A DNA stretch of 64,000 nt from Gigantopelta aegis. Lineage: Eukaryota > Mollusca > Gastropoda > Neomphalida > Peltospiridae. The stretch spans positions 26,947,029-27,011,028 of the forward strand of contig NC_054706.1 in NCBI RefSeq assembly GCF_016097555.1. The letters run 5' to 3'. This document shows, in pieces, positions 22,901 to 31,099 of this stretch (positions are counted from its first letter, which is position 1; the number at the start of each line of letters is the position of its first letter). The notes beneath the pieces were generated by a model. The model saw only the letters and a program-made list of their open reading frames with translations, made no database searches and was not told the origin of the DNA. Made by a program: the position numbers and the translations under genes.

Positions 22901-25900
22901 CATTTCTTTCTTTCTGTAAGACAATGTCAAAATTACCAAATGTTTGACATCCAACTGATACTATAAACTGGATCAAAGGACTTTATTGCTAGGTGAGATA
23001 ACTAATACTCAAAACTGGGTCAAAGGACTTTATTGCTAGGTGGCAGGCTCAATAGGCTATTTCTCATTCCAGCCTGTGCACCACGACTGGTATATCAAAG
23101 GCTATGGTATGTGCTATCCTGTCTGTGGTATGGTGACTGTGCATATAAAAGATCCTTTGCTACTAATGGAAAAATGTAGCAGGTTTCCTCTGTAAGACCT
23201 ATGTTAAAATTACCAAATGTTTGACATCCAATAGCCGATGATTAATAAATCAGTGTGCTCTAGTGGTGTTGTTAAACAAAACAGACTTTTATTGCTAGGT
23301 CACGTGAGATAACTGATACTCTAGACTGGGTCAAAGGACTTTATTGTTAGGTAAGATAACGTATACTCTAAACTGGGTCAAAGGACTTTATTGCTAAGTA
23401 CGCAGTGTAACTAATACTTTAAACTGAGTCAAAGGACTTTATTGCTAGGTACGCAGTGTAACTAATACTCTAAACTGAGTCAAAGGACTTTATTGCTAGG
23501 TACGCAGTGTAACTAATACTCTAAACTGAGTCAAAGGACTTTATTGCTAGGTACGCAGTGTAACTAATACTCTAAACTGAGTCAAAGGACTTTATTGCTA
23601 GGTAGTACTCTAAACCATGCAGTTATCAGGAGTCTATGTTTACACTTATCTGCAGTTTTGTGTTAATGAAATGGATGTGTTGCTGCCTGACGAAATTGCT
23701 CAACTTAATCAACAGGAACATTTGGGTGTGACAATTAAGGACATTTTAGTCAAGTGTAAATGGAAAGACACTTGTCTTTTGTAAACTTCAGTCTTTGCCC
23801 TAAAAATGCTGTGTTTTTACCATGAATTAACTAGTCAAGAAAAGAAGGTGGTGTTGTCTGTCACCCTCCGAACCTCTCATCCCCATCTCACATGCTTACG
23901 CTGGAAATATCATCAATTTAATCACTAATTAAAAACGTGTTGGGGTGTCATGAAATACTGGAACCAATTTCACAAAACATCGTAAGTTTATGTCTGCGAC
24001 TAGCAGTTACACGGGTCATACGTTTACATGTGTTTTGCATCTATTTTACGCAGAAAATTACATCATTACGATAGATTCAGCAATTTAAGGACAAAAGTAA
24101 ATGAAATATGTGTACTTCAAACTATATTTATTGCACTATAATAATAAGAATTGTTGTTTATTTGTCGATTGATGTTTACATGCAAAACTAAGCTTACGAT
24201 GTTTTGTGAAATTGAGTCTTGTTTCTTTCTTAAAGAGCATAAATAATTACTAAGTTATATTGTGTGTTGCATCTGTTTTTGGTTTGTTTTTGCCAGAGCA
24301 TTTCGTGTAAGGAAGTCTTTAGGTGGAGGTTTGCATCAGGCTGGAATCCTGGCTGCTTGTATGTTAGTTGCTCTGGACACAACTGCACACAGATTGCATG
24401 AAGACCACCAAAGAGCTAGAATGATTGCTGAAGGTTAGTGTTGTTATATAGGGTTAGTTCTGGGTCCGCAGAAAATTTCGCCAAATTATCTATCAAACCT
24501 CATAAACTACAGTAACAAAATATCAATTATTTTGATGAAATTATTTTGCCAAATTAAAATTAAATTTGCCAGTTGTTTTGAAAATTTGCAAGCTAGCCCT
24601 GTATTATATGTGCAACAATACAATACAGGATCATGCTGACTTGTTTTCAGAATATACCTGTATACACGGCAGACTGAGCATTCTATCATCTGTGAGCTAG
24701 ATGGACATTTGAACAGTTATGATCACTCTCTGCCATCAGAGATACATGTAACTGTATATTGAAAACACGGAATTGCTGCCTACCACTGGGTAGGCAAAGA
24801 TTCCCGCTCTAATACAACAATAGCCCTATGTTTGACATTAAATACCATTACATTGATCATTTTTGAGTTCGCCGATAACAAATATTTCACATATTAAACA
24901 ATAATACACACACTTTTGACATTTAAAATTTCTTCTTTTAAATTTTTATTTGATTCAGAGCTTTTTTTTTTTATTAAACTCTTTTAAAGATAGAGATTAA
25001 AAATATATACATATATATTTTACATTTTTATCCATCAGCCACAAAATGAATAACTTTCTGAGTATTTCTTTCTTCTTCAACTTAATGATACCCCATTTCA
25101 TGACCAAAAGATGTTGTGGGTCACATTGTTTAAAAGTGATTGGTGGTATTTTTTTGTACAGGAGTGATCGAGGTATCTAGTCCAGCTGCGAATGTTGACA
25201 TGGATGGTGTCGACACCAACATCGTCATGATCGACATCAATAAGGAAGGAGTGTCTACTGAAGACTTCTGCAACAGACTGGCGCAGGTTCAATTCTTTTA
25301 AAGAAAGAAAGAAATGTTTTATTTAATGAAAGAAACATGTTTTATTTAACGACACACTCGACACAGATCAGAGATGCCAACCATTACGAATTTAGTGGAA
25401 TCATTACGAATTTAAAGCATAGATTACACTATTACGATTGTCTTGTTCGAAATTCCAATTTTCAAAAAACAAAATTGTAATTTTGCGTATTTGGTGTTGG
25501 ATCGTATTTTGGAAGGCACAAATGTTGTTAACACCGGAAAAATGGAACCTTTTCCCTCTTCACCATCAACAATGATAGATTGGTTTCCTGCCTTGTTCTT
25601 TAAAATTATGGATTCCAAATAGCGAGCATAGCAAGCATGGCAATGTAGAATAAACCAGTCTAGCAATCAGTTTTCCAAACAGCCCCTATTTTTGCCAATT
25701 GGGTACAGCCTTGAATTTGTCTTTACCAAAATGGCGAAAAACATGCTCCTGAGCTATTACTGATAACATTCCTATTTTGGGTGGGTGGGATTTCTATTTT
25801 TGAAGGCCTGGATTCCTATGACACTCCAGCTAGGGTTGGCATCTCTGCACAGATATGAATACATCGACTTTGAAGTCAATTAATAGTTTTCACATAAACA

Positions 25901-27127
25901 TTCTTGTACGTATGTCTACTCTGAAGATCGAGGTAGAATGCCAAGGATGTGGTTAATTTGGCAGGGAAAAAGATGGGATTTTTACCTGCATGCATTTCTT
26001 CATGTCATGTGTCAATGTGTTCAGTCAAGCATAACATGTCTAAACCTTTCATGTGTAACTGACTCAACACCCAACTGCCCAAAATAGTAACAATTGACCA
26101 ATCCATAAATTGACAATAAAATTAAGAATATGATGCAGCCAGTTGTAATATTTTTAATTAATAATTAAACTATAAGACCTGTAATAAAGGTAAAATATAT
26201 ATTTTTATTAATATCCAGATGTTAATATAGTGCATTCATAATAGTGCAATGGTATTATTATATGGTAATAATTATTATCATAAATTATACAAACCTACCC
26301 CTGTTACATTTAGAACACCAGTGTTTGTATATCCAATGTTTCTGGTTGTCTTTATGATTGTAGTAGTAGCTCAAACTTAATTATGCAGTATGCTGGGGTG
26401 TTTTAGTGCTGTGCCTACATGTATATCCTAAAACAATTGAGATGGGGGGGGAGGGGTGTTTACAAAAACAAGAATCAAGGCATGGGGATATAGGGTCCTC
26501 TCTTGCTAAACTAAAAGGGTGGGGGCAACTGCCATCCCTGTACCCTCACGCTAGATATCACTCTGATAGTTTAAAGCAGACATTCTTTGTTTTACTAAAA
26601 ATGAAAGTTTCATGACTAAGCTCTGGCCTGGCCCCGTGCTTATAAACCTTAAAGTCTAGACTTTAATAAAGTCCAGACTTTAACATAATGCTATTTGAAT
26701 GGCGTTGCCATGATGTTAAAATCTGGACTTTGTTAAAGTCTAGACTTTAAGGTTTATAAGCACGGGGAGTATTGCTCATAAAACTTTTAGAGTCTGAGAC
26801 TCTAACGTCATGGCAACACCATACAAATTGTATGTGTGTGACGTCATTAGAGATTGAGTCTGGACTCTAAAAGTTTTATAAGCATGGGCCCTGATCTTTA
26901 AAAACAGTCATTTTCAGAAGCTTGCCTGACTAAAATACCTTTTTCATTTGTTTGTCTTGCAGGTGACAGAAGCAGAAAGTGTTGATCTCGGCGAACGTAT
27001 AGTAACCAAGATGTTCCCATTCACCAAGAAGTCTGTGAGGCTGGTCACTCATAATGACATCAGCGATGACGATGTTAGAAAAACCGTAAAAAAACTCCAG
27101 TATGTTATTCGGGAGATTTCGGCCTGA
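13754..27127 (+). CDS. THA1: Low-specificity L-threonine aldolase, complete, nine coding exons
   Basis: Pyridoxal-phosphate enzyme that splits L-threonine (and allo-threonine) to glycine and acetaldehyde. Coding exons: 13754-13967, 17466-17549, 19312-19400, 19909-20091, 21585-21722, 22198-22253, 24297-24433, 25162-25286, 26963-27127. Joined length is 1191 nt, 396 residues plus stop, the usual size. All phases match. Family motifs: [13 protein letters not shown] near the N terminus, [57 protein letters not shown], and [16 protein letters not shown], where the Lys is the expected PLP-binding residue, then [15 protein letters not shown]. The basic N terminus ([12 protein letters not shown]) may target mitochondria. 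A good acceptor (tttctcccag, 13735-13744) just upstream of the ATG implies a non-coding 5' exon, not located. The donor after exon 4 (gtttcc) is weak but phase-consistent. Confidence 0.93.
13990..15000. other. THA1 intron 1, first part: hAT-like foldback element
   Basis: Holds the inverted-repeat element described at 14010-14950 and a TTA microsatellite near 14385-14425. Confidence 0.6.
14010..14950. mobile_element. Foldback hAT-like element with arms over 250 bp
   Basis: Ends CAGGGGACAATATTTCA and TGAAATATTGTGCCCTG are inverted repeats. Inner arms pair as well (for example ATTTCCTCCAAAGTTTGTCC near 14190 with GGACAAACTTTGGAGGAAAT near 14651). GCATG words sit on both sides but no clean 8-bp duplication is seen. 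The ORFs inside are arm sequence, not a transposase. Confidence 0.65.
14998..15245 (+). repeat. Interspersed repeat R1, copy 2
   Basis: Inverse match to 4128-4375; shares AATAAGTGCTTAT and several GACAAGTA/CTTGTCC words. Confidence 0.5.
15318..15638 (+). repeat. Full-length SINE type A, long tail
   Basis: Clean copy: box A (TAGCCCAGTGGTAAAGCGC), box B region (GGGATCGCTCCC), body, and tail TGGCGACAGCGGGT to AAATAAAACATTTCC. It lies in THA1 intron 1. Confidence 0.85.
15672..15855. mobile_element. Short hAT-like MITE M3, copy 1
   Basis: GTTAGCTCTGGCACTCACC at the left and GCTCACCCAGAGCTAGCCC at the right form inverted ends. The 180-bp body is AT-rich. Other copies: about 17965-18160, 24443-24605, 37823-37870 (truncated) and 46354-46550. 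Confidence 0.6.
15896..16060. mobile_element. hAT-like MITE M4, copy 1, decayed
   Basis: Shares CAGACCTCTGAGAATTG, TTACGCAAAAATAAAT and AGGTAACCCATTTTCTTTTT with the intact copy at 56435-56642. The right end is not clear. Confidence 0.5.
16061..16660. other. THA1 intron 1, no recognised feature
   Basis: AT-rich intronic DNA with no repeat partner noticed. Confidence 0.4.
16668..16858. mobile_element. MITE M5, copy 1
   Basis: TAGGTTTCTGCCAAAAAG at the left and GGCAGAAACCCTG at the right are inverted; inner words GGGTATGG and CCATACCC also pair. The related copy is 38107-38333. Confidence 0.55.
16870..17465. other. End of THA1 intron 1 with poly-A tract
   Basis: AT-rich; an A run of about 22 at 17355-17376. 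The minus-strand ORFs across here are not coding-like. Confidence 0.4.
17466..17549 (+). CDS. THA1: THA1 coding exon 2
   Basis: Follows acceptor ttgtttgtag; encodes [11 protein letters not shown] and [11 protein letters not shown]; phase 1 at both ends; donor gtgaga. Confidence 0.9.
17571..17958 (+). repeat. SINE type A, chimeric copy in THA1 intron 2
   Basis: Head and body start normally (GGACGTAGCCCAGTGGTAAA), then a second partial body (TTCCATTCCAGCCAGTGCCC) follows a GGTCGAACCCCTCGATGG segment. It ends with the short tail. Looks like two copies fused or one inserted in the other. Confidence 0.65.
17965..18160. mobile_element. MITE M3, copy 2, decayed
   Basis: Shares AAGCAATTGGCATATTTTAT, TTTGGCAAAAC and a decayed right end CTCAGAACTAGC with the other M3 copies. 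Confidence 0.5.
18300..18480. other. Highly AT-rich intronic tract
   Basis: Poly-T, TA runs and AAATTTAA words; no other content seen. Confidence 0.5.
18550..19213 (+). repeat. SINE type C split by a SINE type B
   Basis: Type C pieces lie at 18550-18682 and 19077-19213 (ends GACAGCATGCTTGAATTGTA). The break holds a type B SINE with the duplicated target CTCTCAGCAACCA on both sides. Confidence 0.75.
18682..19076 (+). repeat. SINE type B, full length, nested
   Basis: Head CCTCGGTGGCGTCGTGGTAG and TACTGGGTTCGAATCCCAGT, then the type A body and long tail ending AAACATTTCTTTC plus a TTTC run. The target duplication is CTCTCAGCAACCA. Confidence 0.85.
19312..19400 (+). CDS. THA1: THA1 coding exon 3
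   Basis: Acceptor tttttggcag; encodes [20 protein letters not shown] and LYEVGGMAQ; leaves phase 0 at donor gtaaga. Confidence 0.9.
19430..19900. other. THA1 intron 3, AT-rich
   Basis: TA-rich intron with several ATATAT runs; no repeat or RNA gene recognised. Confidence 0.5.
19909..20091 (+). CDS. THA1: THA1 coding exon 4
   Basis: Encodes [20 protein letters not shown] and [20 protein letters not shown]; phase 0 at both ends. The donor is gtttcc, weaker than the other sites in this gene. Confidence 0.88.
20147..20187 (+). repeat. SINE type A head fragment
   Basis: GGATGTAGTCCAATGGTAAA and GTGCTCGCTTG only; broken by repeat R2. Confidence 0.6.
20185..20310 (+). repeat. Interspersed repeat R2, copy 2
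   Basis: Inverse match to 4395-4560: GATTTACCTCGGTATCAGTA and CGGTATACTCTGC. Confidence 0.5.
20412..20600. repeat. Interspersed repeat R4 (ATCGATTATAATCG), copy 1
   Basis: Contains GATCGATTATAATCG and AATCGATTGTAAGGG; a diverged copy lies at 41556-41770. Unclassified, possibly hAT-derived. Confidence 0.45.
20690..21075 (-). repeat. SINE type B, full length
   Basis: Inverse copy from AAGAATGTTTTATTTAACG to ACCGAGGTCGG; the head shows GGGATCCGAACCCAGTACC (box B complement). Confidence 0.85.
21145..21252. repeat. Fragment of the satellite-like repeat at 39497-40060
   Basis: Shares CATGGGGATTTGCCTATTTT, AGTTATGGTCCTTGAACTT and ACATGTATTGCTTTAGCAGT with the tandem region in the PTPN13-like gene. 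Confidence 0.6.
21585..21722 (+). CDS. THA1: THA1 coding exon 5
   Basis: Encodes [17 protein letters not shown] and ends SVMTSFSK; the final Lys is the predicted PLP aldimine residue. Phase 0 in and out. Confidence 0.92.
21779..21856 (+). repeat. SINE type A short-tail fragment
   Basis: CCATTAGCCGATGATTAAGA and GTGCTCTAGTGGAGTTGTTA, then AAATAAAACAAACTT. Confidence 0.6.
21860..22197. other. THA1 intron 5, AT-rich
   Basis: Poly-T tracts and no recognised element before the exon 6 acceptor. Confidence 0.45.
22198..22253 (+). CDS. THA1: THA1 coding exon 6
   Basis: Encodes [18 protein letters not shown]; ends phase 2 at donor gtaaga. Its last about 25 nt plus donor are repeated about ten times downstream. 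Confidence 0.92.
22355..22990 (+). repeat. SINE type A split by a type B SINE
   Basis: The type A body starts AATAGGTTATTTCTCATTCC; its tail resumes after 22916. CTGTAAGACAATGT on both sides marks the target duplication of the inserted type B SINE. Confidence 0.75.
22528..22915 (+). repeat. SINE type B, full length, nested
   Basis: Starts CCGGCCTCGGTGGCATCGTG, has TACTGGGTTCGGATCCCAGT, and ends in a TTTCTTTC run. Confidence 0.85.
23041..23290 (+). repeat. SINE type A, duplicate of the copy at 22355
   Basis: Same 5' truncation point (GGTGGCAGGCTCAATAGG) as at 22360, so it arose by segmental duplication, not by a new insertion. Confidence 0.75.
23964..24215. mobile_element. MITE M6 with 25-bp inverted ends
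   Basis: Ends CAATTTCACAAAACATCGTA and TACGATGTTTTGTGAAATTG are perfectly inverted. The 250-bp element is AT-rich and non-coding. Confidence 0.75.
24297..24433 (+). CDS. THA1: THA1 coding exon 7
   Basis: Encodes [20 protein letters not shown] and the helical [14 protein letters not shown]; phases 2 and 1. Confidence 0.92.
24443..24605. mobile_element. MITE M3, copy 3
   Basis: Begins AGGGTTAGTTCTGGGTCC and ends GCAAGCTAGCCCTG; lies just 3' of THA1 exon 7. Confidence 0.55.
24689..24935. mobile_element. Solo arm of the 2916-3864 element family
   Basis: Diverged match to one TIR arm: GAGCTAGATGGACATTTG, GATTCCCGCTCTAATAC, CCCTATGTTTGACATTAAAT. No second arm is nearby. Confidence 0.65.
25162..25286 (+). 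CDS. THA1: THA1 coding exon 8
   Basis: Encodes [20 protein letters not shown] and [20 protein letters not shown]; phases 1 and 0. Confidence 0.92.
25303..25366 (-). repeat. SINE long-tail fragments
   Basis: Two partial copies of the tail complement (AAATGTTTTATTTAA and CATGTTTTATTTAACGACAC) sit 3' of THA1 exon 8. Confidence 0.6.
25369..25847. mobile_element. hAT-like non-autonomous element M7
   Basis: Ends CAGAGATGCCAACC and GGTTGGCATCTCTG are inverted, and CACAGAT flanks both sides as a 7-bp visible duplication. It inserted in SINE tail sequence. The 80-codon minus ORF inside shows no transposase motif. Confidence 0.7.
25856..26630. other. THA1 intron 8, no recognised feature
   Basis: AT-rich sequence with a GGGGGGGGAGGGG tract near 26443; nothing else recognised. 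Confidence 0.4.
26631..26891. mobile_element. Tandem pair of palindromic MITEs (M8)
   Basis: First unit about 26633-26767: GTGCTTATAAACCTTAAAGT to its inverse ending TTTATAAGCACGGGG. Second unit about 26765-26891: GCTCATAAAACTTTTAGAGT to its inverse ending TTTATAAGCATGGGCCC. Each unit is near-palindromic and the outermost ends also pair. Confidence 0.75.
26963..27127 (+). CDS. THA1: THA1 coding exon 9 with stop
   Basis: Encodes the C terminus from [13 protein letters not shown] through [20 protein letters not shown] and stops TGA at 27125-27127. The last 88 nt are duplicated just downstream. Confidence 0.92.
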   Translation: MTEAESVDLGERIVTKMFPFTKKSVRLVTHNDISDDDVRKTVKKLQYVIREISA

Positions 27128-27222
27128 TTCGCTGGTGATTCATAATGACATCAGCGATGACGATGTTAGAAAAACTGTGAAAAAACTCCAGTACGTTATC
27201 CGGGAGATTTTGGCCTGATTTG
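27040..27222 (+). repeat. 91-bp tandem duplication of the THA1 coding end
   Basis: 27040-27130 is repeated at 27131-27221 with a few changes, including the stop (27216-27218). The first stop ends translation, so the second copy is 3' UTR. Confidence 0.9.
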
Positions 27223-27423
27223 GAATCTCTGTGTGCATATAATAATTGACGAAAGTCTTGTCTAGACTGGATCTATTTGAAACTCAAAAACATTTCCAAG
27301 ATTGTAAAAAGAAATATTTTAATCCCATGTATAAAAGATACTGTTATATATATATATGAAATATTAGCCATATTTCAGGTATGGATTCAAGGGTTCTGGA
27401 TGTGGATCAGACACCTGTTCTGA

Positions 27424-27745
27424 CTCATGCATACACACACACTTACACACCACACCACACCACATCAAACATACACTACACCACACCATATCACATACAC
27501 TTGCACACATACCATGCACCACACCACATACACACACTTGCACAATTATGACACACCACACACACACTTTCACACATACTACACACCACACACACACACA
27601 CACCACAACACACTCGCACACATAATACACACTACAACTTAATGCAACACAAACTAACACAGACAACACAACACAAACTAACAGACAACACAACACAAAC
27701 TATCACAGACAAAACAACACAACACAAACTAACACGGACAACCAT
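27424..27745. repeat. Imperfect CA-rich microsatellite
   Basis: ACACACC and ACACAACACA variants over about 320 bp, probably in or just past the THA1 3' UTR. It makes false ORFs on both strands. Confidence 0.9.
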
Positions 27746-28046
27746 ACTTGTACTTCAAATCCTGGTGATTTTTTTATGATTTGATGTACATGTATATCTG
27801 TAACTAGCTTCTCAGTTATGGAAAATTATTTTGATTATATCTTCTGGAACATTTTAAAATGTTTAGTGTTATTAAACAATGTTATAAGGGGAAGAAGAAG
27901 TTTGTACTATGATATATACTTGTATATATTGTAATTTGATTGCCCAAAAATCAAATTTAACTCTATGAATATATATATAGTGCCGTATTCAGACCCAGTT
28001 TTTAGAGAAATGGAATGGAATTGCTTTATATTTTATTCCTCTCACC

Positions 28047-28312
28047 ATTGATGCACGGTCAGTTTGGGATCGATCCCCATCAGTGGGCCCATTGGACTAT
28101 TTCTCGTTCCAGCCAGTGCGCTACAACTGGTATATCAAAGGCTGTGGTATGTGCTATCCTGTCTATGGGATGGTGCATATAAAAGATCCCTAGCGGGTTT
28201 CTTCTGATGACTACTTGTCAAAATTACCAAATGTTTGACATCCATTAGGTGATGATTAATTAATCGATGTGCTCCAGTGGTGGTGTTAAACAAAAAAACA
28301 AACATCCTCTCA
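28047..28312 (+). repeat. SINE type A, short tail
   Basis: Starts at GATGCACGGTCAGTTTGGGA, with body and short tail ending GGTGTTAAACAAAAAAACAA. Confidence 0.75.
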
Positions 28313-28620
28313 CCAAGTATGTTTTACACCATACTTTTAGACTGAGCAAATCTATCTGTAAGAGTGAAAATTTTTTTTGGAAAGAACAAGTACGCACATA
28401 AATAGTCACGGTCTTAATTTTAAGATATTGACTTTATCCTGTTGTAATTAAAATGACATTCGCCCTTTGGCCTGAGCAGAAAAAAGCCAATATCTAACAC
28501 AGTAACTAGTTATTTTCTTTTATCCTGCAATCCTACTTAACATGTTTACAGTTTTATGAGTACTACATGTAGGTCCATGCATAATGACAAATAGTTCTTA
28601 TTGAAATAATGTATTGCTAA
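28313..28620. other. Intergenic, no recognised feature
   Basis: AT-rich, single-copy in this window. Confidence 0.4.
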
Positions 28621-28621
28621 A

Positions 28622-29062
28622 GGTAGTACTAAACCAAATAACTTTCGGCTGGGTCAAAGTTCAAGATGCATCAAACTTTTGATAGAGAAGTGAACATCAC
28701 TAGCCCTGTGATTGGTGATAAGTGTGAGTGTGTTGGTTGTAAAAAAAAATAGTTTCATCTGGGCAAAAAAATTTATGCAATTTTATTTCATCTAATACCA
28801 CTGTGTCAAGTAGCCTTGTGCTTGAAACATGTATGGGGTACCTGTAAAGAAAAGTACTCAAATTTTGTGTGGAACTAGGGTAGTCATAAACACTACCCGT
28901 TATCTCAGAAATGAGCAGCTTGACCCCCCCAATTTTTTCTGATTCACTTTAAGGGTTAGGGGTGGTAGTATTTATATCCATAGCATTTATGTCGATTGAT
29001 ATGCTGCAAGTAGGAGATTTAGCCACATATGTTACTATTGTCGTCTGGGATTTGATTTGGTA
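28622..29062 (-). mobile_element. MITE M2, copy 2
   Basis: Inverse of the copy at 11784-12245: GGTAGTACTAAACCAAATAA at the left and GATTTGATTTGGTAGTA at the right. Not nested here. Confidence 0.6.
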
Positions 29063-30828
29063 GTATTTTATTTAACATTAACATTAACTTTATTTGTCTT
29101 TACAACATGGCAGCTACGTGGTACACAAATTGTAAAACACTGGTACCAGTTATTTAAAGGTGCCAAATTGTAAGACAAAAAAGTTATCTCCCCCTTGGCC
29201 ACATTTGTGGTGAATGGTAATCCAAGGGTATTTACTTTTGTGATATGTCACATATACTGTACTAAAATGAATGATTTTATGAGTATGTTATTGAAATCTA
29301 GTTTGAAATACTAGTTGAGTTGGGCTTATCTCACTGATGGAAAACAGAAATATATCGACCATAGCCATCAAGTCATATGTACTTTTGAAACCAATGTTCT
29401 ATATTGTAAAATGTGGGGTTTTTTTTACAAATAAATTGTTGTTGTTATCTTTCCATTTATATGTAGTGATTGCACGATAAATGGAAATGAGTACCCTTAA
29501 CACAATGGAAGATGTAGCCAGTTGATTGGCTGTTGAGATATGTCTGTGGTCGATTTCTTTTTTTAAAAGCATGTTTACATGTAGCCAAATTATTTAGGGT
29601 TTTTTTTAACTGAGGAAGTTTATTGATACAATACTTGCATATTCATAAGTCATGTTTTTATAATCACTTTAATTGTTTTTATATTTCAGAAATTAATGGG
29701 AACTTACTTTTTTGTTCTCTTTATTTTATTCATTGAGCAATTTTTTCAGTTACCACAGGTGTCAGAAAATGACAGTGACTGGGTAGGGTGGGGTGGGGTG
29801 GGGTGGGGGCAGGTATATATTAATTTGATTTTTAACTGGGGAGGGTAATGCACAATTTCCCCCCACACCCACTTCTGATGTCTATGGTTACATCAATTTA
29901 AATTGTTACAAAATGTACACTGCTTGCATGTGTTCCATGATTGTAATATTGTAACAGGGTTGTAAATGAAAAAGGAAAATTTGTGTAGAAGCACTGTTAA
30001 ATACCGGTACATCCGCATGAGAGATTTATAATATCAGTTGATGATATTCAACAAAAGTTGGAGATATGTTTTAAGACATTTGATTGACTGCTTCATGGTG
30101 ATGAGCTACATGTTAAATCCAGTTTCTCTACTGAAATTAATACTAAACATACAAGTTTCAATATAATCTTCTAATAACCTGGTTTTGGCAGATTTTTAAC
30201 GAATAGAATCCTACATACACGTTCTTTTAAATATCAATTTTTATCCTATAACTTACCTATAATATCCATGTCATAAACGCATGTGATAATTTGTGTATTA
30301 ACCCGGTCAAACTAATTAGTGCTAATCATGATGATGTCATATTACCGATGGCGACGGCTTTAGTACTGTGATTTACTAAGAATTGAAATAAAATGCTATG
30401 TTAGAAGTGTTATATAAATAGAATTTTCTTCTCGCTGCCTCGTCTAGTTAATCGGTATTTGTTGAGGCTCGGTTGATATTTTCCATATTAAAAAACACTC
30501 GTGACGAATCCTTTATATCTTACACTGTTTAAAAATGTATCCAACTTGCTTTTGCTCGTTAAATACATTTTGAAATATTAAAAATGTTTCACACCTATTT
30601 GTTTTTATTGTACTTTCATTATATTTGAAATGTATTTCTGTTTTTGATTAAAAAAAAAAGATGTGTGGAATATTTGATAATTGTTACTATATTTTAATCA
30701 CATTAAAGATACAATCATTATTAATAAACTTGTTTGTTTACATTTAATAGCTCACCTGAGTCTTAAGAAGAGCTGTGCATGATTTCAAACCATTATTTAA
30801 CTAGAAAATAATATTTATGATGGGTAGG
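29063..30828. other. Intergenic, AT-rich, no recognised gene
   Basis: About 1.8 kb with a GGGGTGG run near 29790-29810 and poly-T stretches. No coding frame of interest and no repeat partner seen. Possible distal polyadenylation words for THA1 cannot be ranked. Confidence 0.4.
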
Positions 30829-31099
30829 ACCGGCCTCGGTGGTGCAGTGGTTAAGCCATTGGACTACAGGCTGGTAGGTACAGGGTTCGCAGCCCGGTAC
30901 CGGCTCCAACCCAGAACAAGTTCTTAAGGGCTCAGTGGGTAGCTGTAAGGCCACTACACCCTCTTCTCTCTCACTAACCACTAACCAACTAACAACTAAC
31001 CCACTGTCCTGGACAGACAGCCCAGATAGCTGAGGTGTGTGCCCAGGACAGCGTGCTTGAACCTTAATTGGATATAAGCACAAAAATTAGTTGAAATGA
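30829..31099 (+). repeat. SINE type C, full length
   Basis: Head CCGGCCTCGGTGGTGCAGTG and GGGTTCGCAGCCCGGTACC, then AACCACTAACCAACTAAC and the tail TTGGATATAAGCACAAAAA. Best type C copy in the window. Confidence 0.8.

Larger units (their letters stand above)
22336..23604 (+). repeat. Amplified copies of the THA1 exon 6 end plus splice donor
   Basis: The block GTCAAAGGACTTTATTGCTA followed by GGT recurs near 22338, 22970, 23018, 23331, 23376, 23428, 23479, 23530 and 23581, with a partial copy near 23286. The last four are strict 51-bp units carrying GGTACGCAGTGTAACTAATA. The earlier copies are spread out by a duplicated SINE piece (22355-22516 and 23041-23290). Each copy keeps a GT where the real donor is. 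Confidence 0.88.

Noticed and set aside
23426..23604. Regular 51-bp repeats considered as a CRISPR array
   Set aside because: Units are fully tandem without unique spacers, and they derive from a THA1 exon end in a eukaryotic intron.
27364..27696. Cys/Val-rich 110-codon minus ORF and Thr/His-rich plus ORF
   Set aside because: Both come from the CA-rich simple repeat.
30793..31083. 96-codon minus ORF
   Set aside because: It is the complement of a full-length type C SINE.
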